Assembly: GCA_010645155.1 (NCBI GenBank) | Contig: JAAGOF010000070.1 | Span: 323,947-387,946, forward strand | Direction: 5' to 3' | Source: Tigriopus japonicus | Taxonomy: Eukaryota; Arthropoda; Copepoda; Harpacticoida; Harpacticidae | Length of the DNA stretch: 64,000 nucleotides | In this document: one piece after another, positions 13,801-25,800 of the stretch | Layout of the letters: every line of letters begins with the position of its first letter | How positions within the stretch are numbered: position 1 is the stretch's first letter | Translations under genes and position numbers: made by a program | Notes under the pieces: generated by a model | The model's database searches: none | Told to the model about the DNA's origin: nothing | The model's input: only the letters and a program-made list of their open reading frames with translations

Positions 13801-15354
13801 TAGTGAGTGTTGGGCCACGTCTGCCATCGGATTGGGCCCCACCACCCTCGCTGCCACAGCCTTCTTCGGCCTCTCTCACACGCACACAAAGCCAAAGACT
13901 CCATGGTGTAGTGGTGCGGGTGCCTTCAGACCGTTCACGACTCGGACCACTTGGATGTCCCTCAACCGCTTTAGGAACCTTGAATCATTCTCTGTCTTCC
14001 TCATCCCAGGAACCAAAAGCCGCCGCGGAAAAGAAAAAGGGCCCATTTCTCATCATCACCTTGTGGTCTTCATCTCTGTCGAAGGTGATTGCTTGGCTCC
14101 ACAAAAGTCTTCAGGCCCAAGGCCAGAGAGATCCACCGGATTTTAGGTCATCCTTATCAATTTTAAATGTCCCAATCTCGCTTGTACAGTTCCTCACTCC
14201 TTCTCCTCCTTCTCTTCACTTCCGAGAGGAGTGCCAAATGGAGACAAGTTTGGCTATCAAGAGAGAGAAAAAAACGTCATTTCAAAACGAAGGGCTAAAC
14301 ACGAACGTTGCAATTTGTTTCTTCACTCTTCATTGGCGCTGATTATGGATATGGCGAAATGCCGATTGCAAAATATGGACAAGGGAAAGTAGTCCGGCCT
14401 AATAGCGAATGGGCTGAATCGTTTCACTAAGTGAACAGCCATTAAATATAAACATGCATTTCTGTCGATGGAGAAACAACACCTTTACCGCATGGTTCAG
14501 TCTTTTCACTGGGATCAGCGATTGTTTGCTAAACGCAAAACATACAATTCAAAGCTCCATACAATTCAATTTGCTTTGCCAACATGTTTTTTTACGTTGA
14601 CTTGACTTCTAAAACAGACATTCCAAGCACATCCGAACGATATCTCGGTTCAAAATATAGAAAAACTCTAAAAGTCCAGGTGCAGTGTTAGCTGGCCATG
14701 ATCCAATATGCCGGATCGCGTTCCAAGAGCCATCCAATTGAACATTCCATGAGGGGACAAGACGCCGCCCTCGCTCGCTTTATTACGAGTTATTAGTGGC
14801 TCTGCCCAGGCTGAACCCAATGACAGTGGGAGCCACCATTTTCTTCTGATTTGTCTTGTCGTTGGTTCCACTTTCTGGTGAGCGTCCATCTTTAAAAGCG
14901 GGTAGTGGGATGGTGGTGGTGCTTCTTTACCTTCTTCGTCTTCGTGCTCTTCTTGTTCTTCGCTTTCGTCCTCTTGGGTTGGATCTCGACATGTTCTGGA
15001 TCTTCTTGGTCGTCGGGATGTGCTGAATACAAATTGCTAATTTCTCCGTTTGCTTCTCGAGTTCGGGTTCAGTTTTGGCTTACTGATGGCTCCTCCAAGT
15101 GAGTGGAACATCAGCCCAGATCCAATTGAAGCCCGCTTGAGTTGAGAAAAGGGCGCAGGGGTAGTGGTGGAAGTGATGGTGGTGGTTGAGATGCGAGTCC
15201 TCAGAGTCATACATTGTTCCATAAGCCTAATACTTCGTCTGGTACTCTGTGTTCCTCTCTTGGGCGGCTCACCGTTCCAAGTCTCAAATGGGGGAAGAAA
15301 TTGTCCATCACGGATCTGCACAAGCTTCAGCTTCAAGCTAGGGCTCTTCAGGAG
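10853..15354 (-). CDS. Candidate multi-exon gene for a single-pass membrane protein (unrecognised)
   Basis: Seven small minus-strand exons chain with matching phases: 15354-15273, 15135-15084, 12805-12705, 12300-12134, 11373-11137, 11072-10985 and 10911-10853 (stop). The best splice sites are the acceptor before 11373 (TTATTATTACAG), the donor after 11137 (GTACGT) and the donor after 15084 (GTAAGC). The donor after 12705 and the last acceptor are weak. The joined frame gives about 230 residues without a start, so 5' exons are missing; a signal-anchor exon at 15965-15872 is one candidate, but its phase does not fit directly. Exon 5 carries a clear membrane segment (SEILIVMMIIMTTAILMAV) followed by an acidic tail rich in D, E, S and N, and exon 6 carries a second hydrophobic patch. 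I do not recognise the family. The plus strand is also open over parts of exons 1 and 4, so the model is tentative; the strand is best supported by exons 5 and 6. Confidence 0.4.
11137..11373 (-). CDS. Best-supported exon of the candidate membrane-protein gene
   Basis: This 237-nt exon is exactly 79 codons (phase 0 to 0). It is bounded by a strong pyrimidine/AT acceptor ending in ACAG and by a GTACGT donor. It encodes LAEEVERRALRDE, then an N-glycosylation-like NQT and a Cys, then a hydrophobic helix of about 20 residues, and then an acidic, Ser/Asn-rich stretch. That order suggests the ectodomain edge, membrane span and cytoplasmic tail of a type I protein. The topology is inference. Confidence 0.55.
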
Positions 15355-15871
15355 CTAAATACCCTCGGAGAAAAATGGAAGCAGCGAAGGGGCCAAGACG
15401 CTTGATCCCACGTTCCATATGGGACGTGGAACATGGCCAATTCATATGAGGGGAACAAGAATGGCATATCTATGGATGATTAACGCAATCTCTTCAAAAA
15501 CTCGAAGCGTTCTCTTTCGGCCAGGGCAACACACCTTCAGATAAAGGGATAAAGTCGAAAGATGAGCGTTTGCTGTATCTTTCTCTCTCTAGTTCTCTTT
15601 ACATCTTGCGTTTGGACCGATTGTGGAATTGCCCCAAAGATATTGCATGTCGTACTATTTACACTTGAACGTTGTGAGAGCTGATGAAGTTTTTTTAAGT
15701 CTGGTTGTCTAATTTAGTAAATCTCCCTCATGACCATATTTCTCCGTCCATATAATCTCTACTTGGACTTGAAGGCTGGCAGCACTGCCGCCCTAGTATA
15801 AAGTAACTAGCCGTCGTTGAAGCAGTCTTGCTTCGTCTTCGTCTCGGCCATCGTAGTATGTATGTACGTAC

Positions 15872-15965
15872 TGTACTTGTAGTGGATAGCAAGGAGGAAA
15901 AAGGCCAATAACAATAACAGTCCATCAAGGCCTAATCCCCAGCTCTCATTCAAGATAAAAACCAT
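15872..15965 (-). CDS. Candidate signal-anchor first exon
   Basis: From ATG at 15965, about 31 codons encode an N-terminus with Trp-Gly followed by an uninterrupted hydrophobic span of about 17 residues and a Lys-Tyr stop-transfer-like end. A GTACGT donor follows 15872 (phase 1). Such N-termini are seen in membrane-anchored enzymes, for example microsomal cytochromes P450, and in type II proteins. Nothing downstream identifies the product. It may belong to the minus-strand gene at 10853-15354, but an intermediate exon would be needed to fix the phase. Confidence 0.25.
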
Positions 15966-18900
15966 GGACGGACAGTGGGTAACGAAAACGACGACACATT
16001 CGCCTCGGTCGAATAATCACCCTCCTTTCCCCTAAAGTCCACACTCCCTGGAAATAGAGTGGCTGTCGAGGACCGTGACACTCGCCGTATTCAAGGCGAG
16101 ATTTGCAATGTTTTCCTAGAGTATTAGCAACAAATCAGAGGGACTGACGGACTGAAGAGATGAGTTGAGTTTTTGTTTGGCCGTCTTGTTTTTTGTTCCA
16201 TTCCAGATCGACAACGTGGATTCTCGGGAACAGTGAAGCTTTACCGGAGATCCAACCGTGGCCACCAGAGCTCCGAGCGAGGGGGAAAAACTACAACAGC
16301 CGCTCATAAACATGCCTTCCAAGTTGAAAACTTACGATCTTAAAGTATGTAGATCCTAACCAAGACTTCTTAGAGTGTCAGTTTGGAGCCACTGATCAAA
16401 ATTCTTGGCGCTACGCTCCCTGTTTGCAATCACCCACCAAGTGTGGTCCAACCGTGGATCCACCCTGTCTATCGGAAGATGTTTGAGGCATGCATTGGCT
16501 ATCAGTCTAGTCCAAAGGCTCCTTGAGTAACTACTTAATGGGCCGTGTTTTGATTTGTGAATTTAGTGCATGAAAGACCTGGTTAACTTGAGTTTTTGGC
16601 AGTGTCGACGAAAGAGCAGGGCGGATTCATAATTCTTTGCTCGAGCGTTCCAGCTCTTCCTTTAAAAACCATACAACTGGCGATATCGTAAAGAAAAAGC
16701 TTTGAATCTATTAGGAAAGTTCTGGCAAGTCTGGTGGAACTCTCTTTCTTTCTTTCTCTCTCTCTCCGTCTCTGTGTGCCACGAAGCACAGATACATGTT
16801 CCAAGGAAAGAGGCTCTTCTTCATGAGGTTCGAGAAGAAGAAAAGATTGTGTTCCAAGTTCCCGGGGCTTCAAGACTTCGCCACTCAACGGCAGCCAATA
16901 CTCGCAAGGCATGACTCTCATATTCTGCCAAACTTTTCGACATCCGCACATAGGTTGTTCGCAATATTTTTTCTCCGCACTCACAGACAGACGTGTTTGG
17001 AGGCGCTAGGTCAATCATTCGATTTCGCAAGAGATCTACCTCTGTTGTGAATTAAACAAAAAGCGATACTTTAAAGGTTCTTAGTTGCCAGACTGGCTCA
17101 TCTAGGGCTCTCGAGCACATCTGTGCTCATTTCATTCTGTCGACAAGGCTCAAATTACGAGGACTTGGAAAGTCATAGATTTAGTCAACCTCCTCCTCGT
17201 CCTCTTTCTCCCTTCGTTGTCTTCAACTTTTTAAAGAGCAGCCCAGATCGTGAGGACCACGTACTTACTTACTTACTTAACCGTACATACACCATGAAGA
17301 GGAGTCTGGTGGAGCAGTTCCAACTTGGAAGGAACAGCATGGGTACCCTCTCCCCAAATGGCTCAGACAAGCAGCCCATGTGTGCTCGATATACGTGTAC
17401 TTACAACAATTACAACAACAACGGCAAGGCTGACTTGTCTATGTGCTATAGTTGGCTGTTAAAGTTCCTAGAAGGAAGGCAAGGGGACACTGAATTATGA
17501 GCACTAGACTAATGTAATCAGCTAAGTATGCTCATCATCTTCGGCAACAACTCAAATGGGGCCTGCCTCTTCGAAGAAACACACCCGACTTTATTCTTGA
17601 TCATTGGAAATCCAAAGTCCCTCAACTTGAATTTCCAATCCAATGTTTTTTCCACCACAATGAGTAAGGCTTCAATTCCATTCAAGAACAAGCAGAACAC
17701 AAAGAAACAAACGCTCAAGAAAGAGCCACCATCATGATAGCGATAATAACAATGCATGATTGTTTCGTTCGTTCGCATTTTCATCAATGATTGAAGCTCA
17801 AAGTCGTGCTTAATTGTACTTTGCCTCGATCGATTGAACAGTGGACTAATCAGATCGAACAGTGTCAAGAGTATTCTGTACAAGGACTTACGAAGTCATT
17901 TCACCCAAGTTCCCTCTGTCTCTATGTGAAATGGTGTACCTACACATACTATTATCGCTTGGGATTGATCTCCCACAGCGTTCGAGTCAGTCGTGGAGGA
18001 ATCTTCATTTCGTTTATGAGCCCTTTGAGACACGAGGAAATCATATAAATAACACGCATCTGCCAATCAAAACAAATTGAATGTCTGACCAAACAAGACG
18101 AGACAAGTCTTCAAACACCTCGTTCGTCCAAGCAATGCAAAATTTCTCCTCAAAATGCCACGAACGAGAACTGAGAGGAGTCGTATCAAGAATCGGGTTT
18201 GAGACCTGCTCAAAGAGTTGATGATCTCGCCCAAAGCCATCCTAATGGTCTAGTACGTAGCCCATATTGGCTTGGCTTTGAAAAGGTTCCTTTTCTTGTC
18301 TTTGAACCTCGCCTGAAATTGAAAGCGAGAGCCATGCAAATCGTGATCATATTCCACATGAAAATGCAGATGAAAAAGAAGAGATACAACCCGAGAAACG
18401 AAACGGTGGTGCTGTTCTCAGGGCTGCTAAATACGTAAAAATACACGACCGATTACCTTCGCTGATATGGGCCGTCATCACCAAATTTTGAGAGGCCCTT
18501 TTAGAAGGCGAGGAATATTTATTTCGTGAGTAATTTATGAGCTCCAACAACGGCTAGTTTACGAGGGAGAAGAAAGGATGGATTACGGACAATCTCGAAT
18601 GGCAGATTCAAACTTGAGCTCGGTTTGGAATCAAACGGGTTGAATCAGTGACTCTTTGGACGAACCGATCAACGCGAGTTCGCACTATCAACAATGAGAA
18701 CGAAAACCTCTGGCGTGGCCTTTTATTATTTCTTTGATAGAAGTACCATGAGCTCGGTGGGGAGTGGATCGGGATGATTTTCTATTTTGTTTAATGTTCC
18801 TAATCACTATTATGCATGACTATTGTGGCGCATAAACATGTCACTGAGGAGTCAGAAATCGTGTTCTTCGCCAACCAACCACCTTGTTTTCACGTCTGAT

Positions 18901-19990
18901 TCCGAATGCAATTTCACGCCGTTTCAATTGCGAATTCAGGCCATCCAGCCATCGGGACGGTTTTCATCAATTTCTCACTTGGGCCATGGGCATACATGGG
19001 AATCAAACACATCGCGATGAAACACCAACAGATGATGTTGATGATCCACGACTTAGTGAATCAGTGTTGTTTCTTTTTTAACGATTAAGAGTCCTTCCTC
19101 GCAAAGAAAAATCATGCCTTTTTTAGGAATCCCATCCATTCTTCGACGGATGCAAAATGGATCCCGAGTGGTATTATGAGTTCGTACCCATCCAACTTGT
19201 GGTTCGTTCAGGTTTCGGATGATGTTCGTACAGTAGTGTTTGCAGTGTACGGACACAGGTAGTGTCTAGTAGTAGTAGAAGTAGTAGAAGCCAACGATTG
19301 TGCGATGCACACGCAAAGTACTGTAGACCAGAATATGAACAATGTGACCATGGACATGGATTGAGAATTGGTGGAGATATGGTGGCGCGGAGGGTAGATG
19401 AATGTTCACTCCTCCATCCACAGAGCAGCACCATGGTCGGTCGTGTGATGGTTGATTCAATATGTTCTGACAAGAGCCGAGAAGAAAGGAACGAGGTGGC
19501 TTTTGCCAAGGCGAAAATGAGCACGGCTTTTTACGGAGCAAACCTGCCAATAAGAGGATTTATGTTACATGATGCTTGTCAAAATTCAGTCGCATATTTA
19601 TAACCACTGCTGCTGCTGCTGCTGCCAGCACTTTGGCTTCACCCGCTTGAACTGTTCCACGACCAGACAACATCGACGACCACTGTGATAAATAACCACG
19701 TGGACTAACGTCAACATCACGCAATGCCATCGATGGCCATTAGTTCCCGAGTAATGAGGCTTGGATGTTGTCGCATTGGCGACTTCCTTCATGCAACTGG
19801 TGGAGCATCCATCGCAGATGCATCATCATCCATTCCGCCATATGCCGATCAGATCAGCATCTTCCATGCCTTTATGTACCAATGCAATGCAAGAGTTGAG
19901 TTGCCGTTTCTCGCCAGTGCATTCCGCGAGATATAAAGGGGCGGATCAGAATTTTGAATTGTGTGATTAGTTTACGTCTTGGAGAGCGGG

Positions 19991-20031
19991 TCCTCCTCCT
20001 TCTCCTCCTTCTCCTCCTCCTTCTTCTTCTC
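19991..20031. repeat. (TCC/TTC)n polypyrimidine tract
   Basis: About 40 nt of uninterrupted C/T trinucleotide repeats. Confidence 0.85.
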
Positions 20032-22242
20032 GTTTGGCTTCTCAGGCAGTCTTTCTTCGTCTTCTTCGCTGTGGAAGATCTCCTCTCCATCAAGGATGGT
20101 TTGGTAGCCGATGGAACGAACCATCCTCCAGTACCGCCATCAAGATGATTCGAAATTCGGTTCCCAAGATTTACGACAATCTTAACCGGTTAGAGCAATC
20201 GGTCGGACAGACGCTGGCTGCTCTGGACTTTTTCCAACATCATGATCATGGTGGTTGGGATAATCAGGAAGATGCTTCAGCGTTGATCTTCACTCTACTA
20301 AACACACGAAATGCCCGCGAGGTGTCGGCGAATTCCTGAATCTCTCTCCATTTATGTACGTCGGTTTGGCATCCATCTCCGGAAAGCGGCGTACTTCAAT
20401 ACTGAACGGGTGAGTTTGTTGGCCATTACAAAGATGATCCGGTAATGGTGCCATTATTATGACTCTGGAGAGGGCGTGGAGACGGGAGACTCACCGATCT
20501 GGTGATCGTTGATTTGTAGTACTATGTGTATGTTGTTGTGTTGGTTACTGTGATGGTTCAGATGAGTTCGTGTGCCATGATGTTCAATGGTGGTGAGAAA
20601 GAGAGAAGATTCGAACATAAATCCAACAAAAATGTCAAGCACGGATCCACCCCCTGGATTATGAAAACGAATAAAACCGAACGCCGATCACACACTGCTG
20701 GAAAAACGCCTCCGAGGGACAAATGGATGGGGGCAATCGAGAATTGAGCATGTTGGTAGGTATTCTTGGCAGTGGGATGATGGTGGCTCGTTTAATGCAT
20801 TCTTTCACGGTGTCTGGTATCGAGAAGTGTTATGACGGCCATCGGGGTTGAAACCCTCTCTGGGATCCAAGAACAAAGGCAATCTCTACTTTACTTCCCT
20901 CACTTCCATCAGGCCGGTGTAGCAATTAACCACCCTCCAAGAAAGATCTGCCAATACCTTGATCGGATATTCAATATAAACGTATACGTACCTAGACAGC
21001 ATCGATCGTTTTCTTGAGTCCGATTCGTCAATGGTGGTTTCGATTTGGTAGCATTTCCAAAGGAAACTGTTTGTGTAAGTGACAGTCGCTTCAAAGAAAG
21101 GAACGAGGATCTTCCAAACGACGACAAACTCCACCGGTCGGTCGGTTTCTCTCTTCCAAAAGTTTTCGAATCAAACGTTGACAAATTTCCTGATTGAAAT
21201 TCTTCTTCAGCTTTTTTTCTTCTTTTTCTTCTTCATCTCCGTGTTCAGTAAACTTCTTCTCGGAGATGGATCTTGTCATTGGGTCTCTAACCTGTTCCAA
21301 GGAACCGTGGTGGCTTTGGCAAACTCAAAGCACCCATCTTGACTCTTGGGGAGTTTTTTCCCCGAAAAAAGGCTGATTGATCTCGCATTTTCTCACAAGC
21401 TTTTGTGCATTCGTCGTGGAATATATATTTTCCCCGGGAGCATCTCTCGGCATCTCCCTGCTACTCTACTTTCCATGGAGCACACAACGACAACGACACG
21501 AACGTGTCTGTTGTTGGTGCAACTAATTAAAAACTTTCAAGAAAAACGACACTTTCGAGGGGACTCATTTTTCTCACCCTAAAATTTACTTAACTCGGCG
21601 CCTCTGGAACACAATTAGAGCCGCAAAGTAAAAGGAGGATGCGGAACATCATCTGGAACACTGAGCAAAACTCACTTCTCCAGTGTCCCTCTCATCTCTG
21701 TTTTTTTTTACCGAACAGGAGATGATCCCAGTAACTTAGGACAGTGATGTTGCCTTAAAAATATCAGAGTGGGTGTTCCATTTGTATTGAATATCTTGAC
21801 AGTCGAGTGTTCCATTTGCATGAAAAGGGGAACGACTTGGTCGCACGTGTGGACAGGCAGACTCCTCAACATTGGGCTGTGTCCATAGTGAGTGTGTGAG
21901 TGTTGGTTGGTTGTTGGTGCTCGCTTTGTTCGTTCGCCTTGCTTCCTTTCAGTAATTAGAGAAGCAAATGGTTCCTCCAAAAGCCATAAGTTCTCGACAA
22001 ATGGTCGAGGGGAACAAGCAGAGTCGAAAGTGGCCACAAATTTTGGTTTTAAGCTCGAGCTCAGGCACAAAAGAAAGAATGCCATGATTTCTTTTTCAGC
22101 ATAGTGTGTTCGCCTTCGTAGCACTAGCTAGACACACTCACAATGGCTATTGAGCGAGCCACTGAGGTGACAATTCACTCAGTTAAGCTCTTTCTTTCTT
22201 ACTTTCTGTCAAGTGAGTCGAACTCTTGTGATGGGTGGTGAG

Positions 22243-22832
22243 CAGGGTGGGCATTTGATTTTTGGACATTTTGTCCACCCCTGTCCAAAAGGTGTCCAAA
22301 AGTGTCCAAAAATAAGGCTGTCCAAAAATGAAAGTGTCCAAAAGTGTCCAAAAATAGTAATTCGAAAAATAATGGTTAAAAACATTTTTAGAATAACATT
22401 CTACAAACTTTCTCTCCAAAATAAACGTCACTTGACGAAATCTAAGCAAGAATAAGTCAATTAAGCATAAGAAACTTACACTTAATACATTAAATGAGCC
22501 AATACCTGGAAGGCCAAACTGGACATTTGAACTTTCCACTCTTTTCATTTGACCACATTCTTTAGAATTCAATTACTTATGTAGTGTAACTGTTTTTTCG
22601 TCTGATTTGTACAACTTTCTTTTACGTTTGTTGGACTTTTGGACACTTATGGACATCTTTTGGGGATTTTTGGACACCTTCTAGGTATTTTTGGACACTT
22701 TTGGACACTTTTGGACACTTTTGGACACTTTTGGACACTTTTGGACACTTTTGGACACTTTTGGACACTTTTGGACACTTTTGGACACTAGGGTGTCCAA
22801 AATGCTCTCGATGTCGAAAAATGCCCACCCTG
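22243..22832. mobile_element. 590-bp hAT-like MITE with subterminal decamer arrays
   Basis: The ends are inverted repeats (CAGGGTGGGCATT on the left, AATGCCCACCCTG on the right). The element is flanked by a perfect 8-bp target duplication, GTGGTGAG, at 22235-22242 and 22833-22840. Subterminal regions carry the 10-bp word GTGTCCAAAA in inverted orientation: about six dispersed copies on the left, and ten exact tandem copies of TTTTGGACAC plus scattered ones on the right. The middle (about 22360-22620) is AT-rich and noncoding. The 8-bp duplication and the clustered subterminal motifs fit a non-autonomous hAT element, whose transposase normally binds such motifs. The apparent VSKSVQKCPK-like peptides in this stretch are translations of the repeat. 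Confidence 0.9.
22689..22788. repeat. Ten tandem copies of TTTTGGACAC
   Basis: One hundred bases made of ten identical 10-bp units, inside the right half of the 590-bp MITE. Identity is complete, which implies recent expansion or homogenisation. Confidence 0.95.
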
Positions 22833-22840
22833 GTGGTGAG

Positions 22841-25800
22841 TGTCCGAGTCTTGCGAGTGAAGAGGACAAGGAGGGGGAAAAGTTATCTCGCCGAGGAAAA
22901 ATAATCCTTCGAAAATTTCCCTAACAAGCCATTTCTCATGGTCAATCGTAAATCACTCATTTTTGTCCCCCGAGAATGACTGTTTTTTTGCCGCGGCGAC
23001 TTTCTCGCGGATCAGGAGAGAGCCCGGGCACTTTAATTTTCCGTGAACCTATCACGTCCAAATTGCACTCACTGACATTATTGACGGCGACAGATTTGGC
23101 CAATGTTGCCCAAGGACAATGCTCAAGAGCCAAAGGATTTGCTTGTTTCTCCGAGACAAACAATAGAGCATGACATCGGGAAATGATGGCGAAGCTGCCA
23201 TTGACCAATCAAAAACAGTAGGTGCATCTGATATTATCATGATTTCTACAGTGAAGGGAGAAAATCAAACGAAATCTGCACCACGAATCATGAGCCATCA
23301 CCTTATATCTGTCCGCATGTCTTTCAAAACTGCAAGTACATACTGCTGCCACGAAATGCGAATGACTACTATAACTGCTACTACGAGATTTGGGGAGGAA
23401 AAGACTCAAAAGCTAGGCTGCAAATAAGGATGAGGTTGCTACGTTAGTACATCCCACTTCCCACTTGAGCCTCAAGGTATCAATCTCAACAACCTCAGCG
23501 GGAAAATCAGATTTGATCACACGAACGGAGATCCTTGATAACTTTAGATGTTGGTCTCCATATGAGTGGATTCAAATTTGACGTTTTAGATTCCATTGGC
23601 TTTGGAACAACAGGCTGATTAGATTGCACTTGTTTCTTTGTGTCTATCAATGTAGGTGTGCAAAAGTAGGACAGGAATCGGGTTGATGCTCAATAGCAAG
23701 TGTAATTGGACATTAATGGACAAATGTGATCCAATCACGCCTCGGAAATGTCACAAGATTTTAGGAGCAACACGACGCTTGTGGGCCTTGCTCGAGTCAG
23801 CCTTCGTTGTCGTCGTCAACAACATCTAAAGTGGACCTCAAATCCATCTCGTGAAGAAGGATTGAAGAGGAGTTAAGGAAAAGAAAACAAGGCGAATGCA
23901 AAAAAAGTCGGTAAAGCGACAGCCAGAAAATGCTCAAAGCTTGTGACCGACACCAGTTAACGGCATTGTTATTCGCTGCCCCCAATTAAACGGGGGATTT
24001 ACATTGGACCTTTGAGTGGGTAGATTCCGAACGACAAGGACAAACACACTAACAGAAAGACACACCACGCGACGTCCATGTCTCAGGTGTTGACAGATGT
24101 ACGTGAAGACACAAAACGGGGCTGTAAAATAAAAGAGAAACGATTATGAAGCTCAACATACTCGACAACTTGTACAGCCGTATGTAGTACATACGTGGAA
24201 CCCCAGCCATCAACCCCGGCCCCGGAGCCGAGTTGTTGCGGGAGCGCCAAGAATCCAACAACTATTTGATGGTGATGATCGCTAGCGACAGACATAAATG
24301 CATTCTCCTATCCCCCATCCCATTCAGCGAATGCATTCCAATCCGAAGAAGAACACAACGTGGCCAGCCAGTCAGCCAGCCAGGGTGGAGAGAGAACGCG
24401 AGGCAGGGACGCACGAGCCGTTTAGTCCTCTGGCTACATTAATACATATATTATTCATGTGCTCATTGCAAATGAGACCCCAAGGCAGCTCACCAAAAGA
24501 TATGGAGTGCTATCATGCGCAAGACAAGACAAATGAAGGATTAAAGCCAAGCAAACATCCCTCATCCCAAACCCAATGTGGATTCATGCCCCAAACCATC
24601 ACCCCATTCGGCACTCACTCCATCATGGATTGGAATCCTAGCATGGCCGGACAAATAGCACGATGTCCTCAACATTCCTGTTTTGAGGTATTAGACAATG
24701 TAGCCTCGTAAGAGGTCACGTCCCGCTATGAAAATGGGTTCCGATTGTCCCGATAAAATCGTGGAGCAAGAAACGGTTCTCTGAAAATCGGCGATTATGA
24801 GCAGAAAAAGATTGCATACATCTCGTCCGAAAGAATGGACTGCCAAGTGAGCAATCGTCATTTCCACCTCTTCCAATTGTATTCTCAAATGAACTTGGCC
24901 TGAGATAAAACTCACTTGGGCTCCGAAATCCTTCCAACCAAAAATGGTGGCTCTGCTGTTGGTTGGATGGATCTGTTAGTAGTGAAGGAGGTGGAGGAAG
25001 AGGTGGTACTGGTGGTCTTCCTCCTCTTCATCACAGCATCTCCACATTCGGCGAAGCAATGGAACGAGAAGAAGGCGAGAACTAATAACCATAAATCAGA
25101 AAATGAAGAAACCCCACCACAATAAATACATTCCTACAGAGAGCCCCTTCCATCTCATCACGACGACGACGAGGATGATGATGATGATGATGATGATGGT
25201 GGTGGTGATGATTCAACTGTAGTCCGTAAACGACGATAGCAACTTTGTACAACTGGAGCGAACACACAAAAGGAAGAAGAGAAAAAAAAATAGAAAAAGT
25301 CGATAATTAAAGATACTTTTGTGTGCACTCTGATGTCTCCGAAGCCAGTCTATGACGGATGATGGCCGAGCAAATTAGTCTCCTCTGAAGTCAGTCAGTC
25401 AATGAGTCCATAAACGAACTATGTAAAAAGACGTGTCTTTCGTTGGCGGTGATTTGAGAAATCACTCAAAATAAACATTGGGTCGCCGTCGTCGCCATCG
25501 ATTTGTGAAGTTTGAATATGTAGTAAGTAACCAATACCTCTTAGAGGGAGGCCAAATTGAGCCCAGGGAGAGAGAGACAGAGAGGCAATGTCGATGTCGA
25601 CATGTCTGCTTCATAAACTGTGAATCTCTGGCCAACTCGTACTCGTAGTCGCCGGGCGATGAGTTCTGCGGGTGTGAATAGCACTTGGGGGAACAAGGCC
25701 GGCCTTGTTCGTTAAGACGGGTGACAAATGATCCGTTTGGGTGGGTGATTAAAATGTGATGAAAACTTTGTTCACTCATCTCTAAACACGCACCACATAG

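Larger units (their letters stand above)
15355..22242. other. Gene-poor stretch; scattered exon-like fragments, none secure
   Basis: A minus-strand ATG at 15965 begins about 31 codons with a long Leu-rich hydrophobic run (GLDGLLLLLAFFLLAIHY), ending at a possible GTACGT donor after 15872. It could be a signal-anchor first exon. Other open stretches, such as 17535-17700 (-), 18210-18446 (-) and 20139-20339 (+), are protein-like in places but lack a consistent splice context. Simple repeats include TTTC/CT near 16740-16770, TCC/TTC at 19991-20031 and GCT near 19606-19625. Confidence 0.4.

Noticed and set aside
13803..14342. 179-codon Ser/Pro-rich plus-strand ORF
   Set aside because: Low-complexity, two frames equally open, no splice partners.
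15214..15405. Plus-strand ORF ending LQELNTLGEKWKQRRGQDA
   Set aside because: Protein-like, but alone. The minus strand here offers two exons that chain with five others. Kept as the main doubt about that gene model.
16116..16322. Ig-like reading (GSPVKLHC...W) on the minus strand
   Set aside because: Only one Cys and one Trp fit, and a GTAAAG donor interrupts the supposed domain; too weak.
22622..22924. ORFs on both strands with Lys-Cys-Pro-Lys-Val-Ser and Asp-Thr-Phe-Gly-His-Phe-Trp repeats
   Set aside because: They are translations of the 10-bp MITE array; ten-base units in three frames make such peptides without selection.
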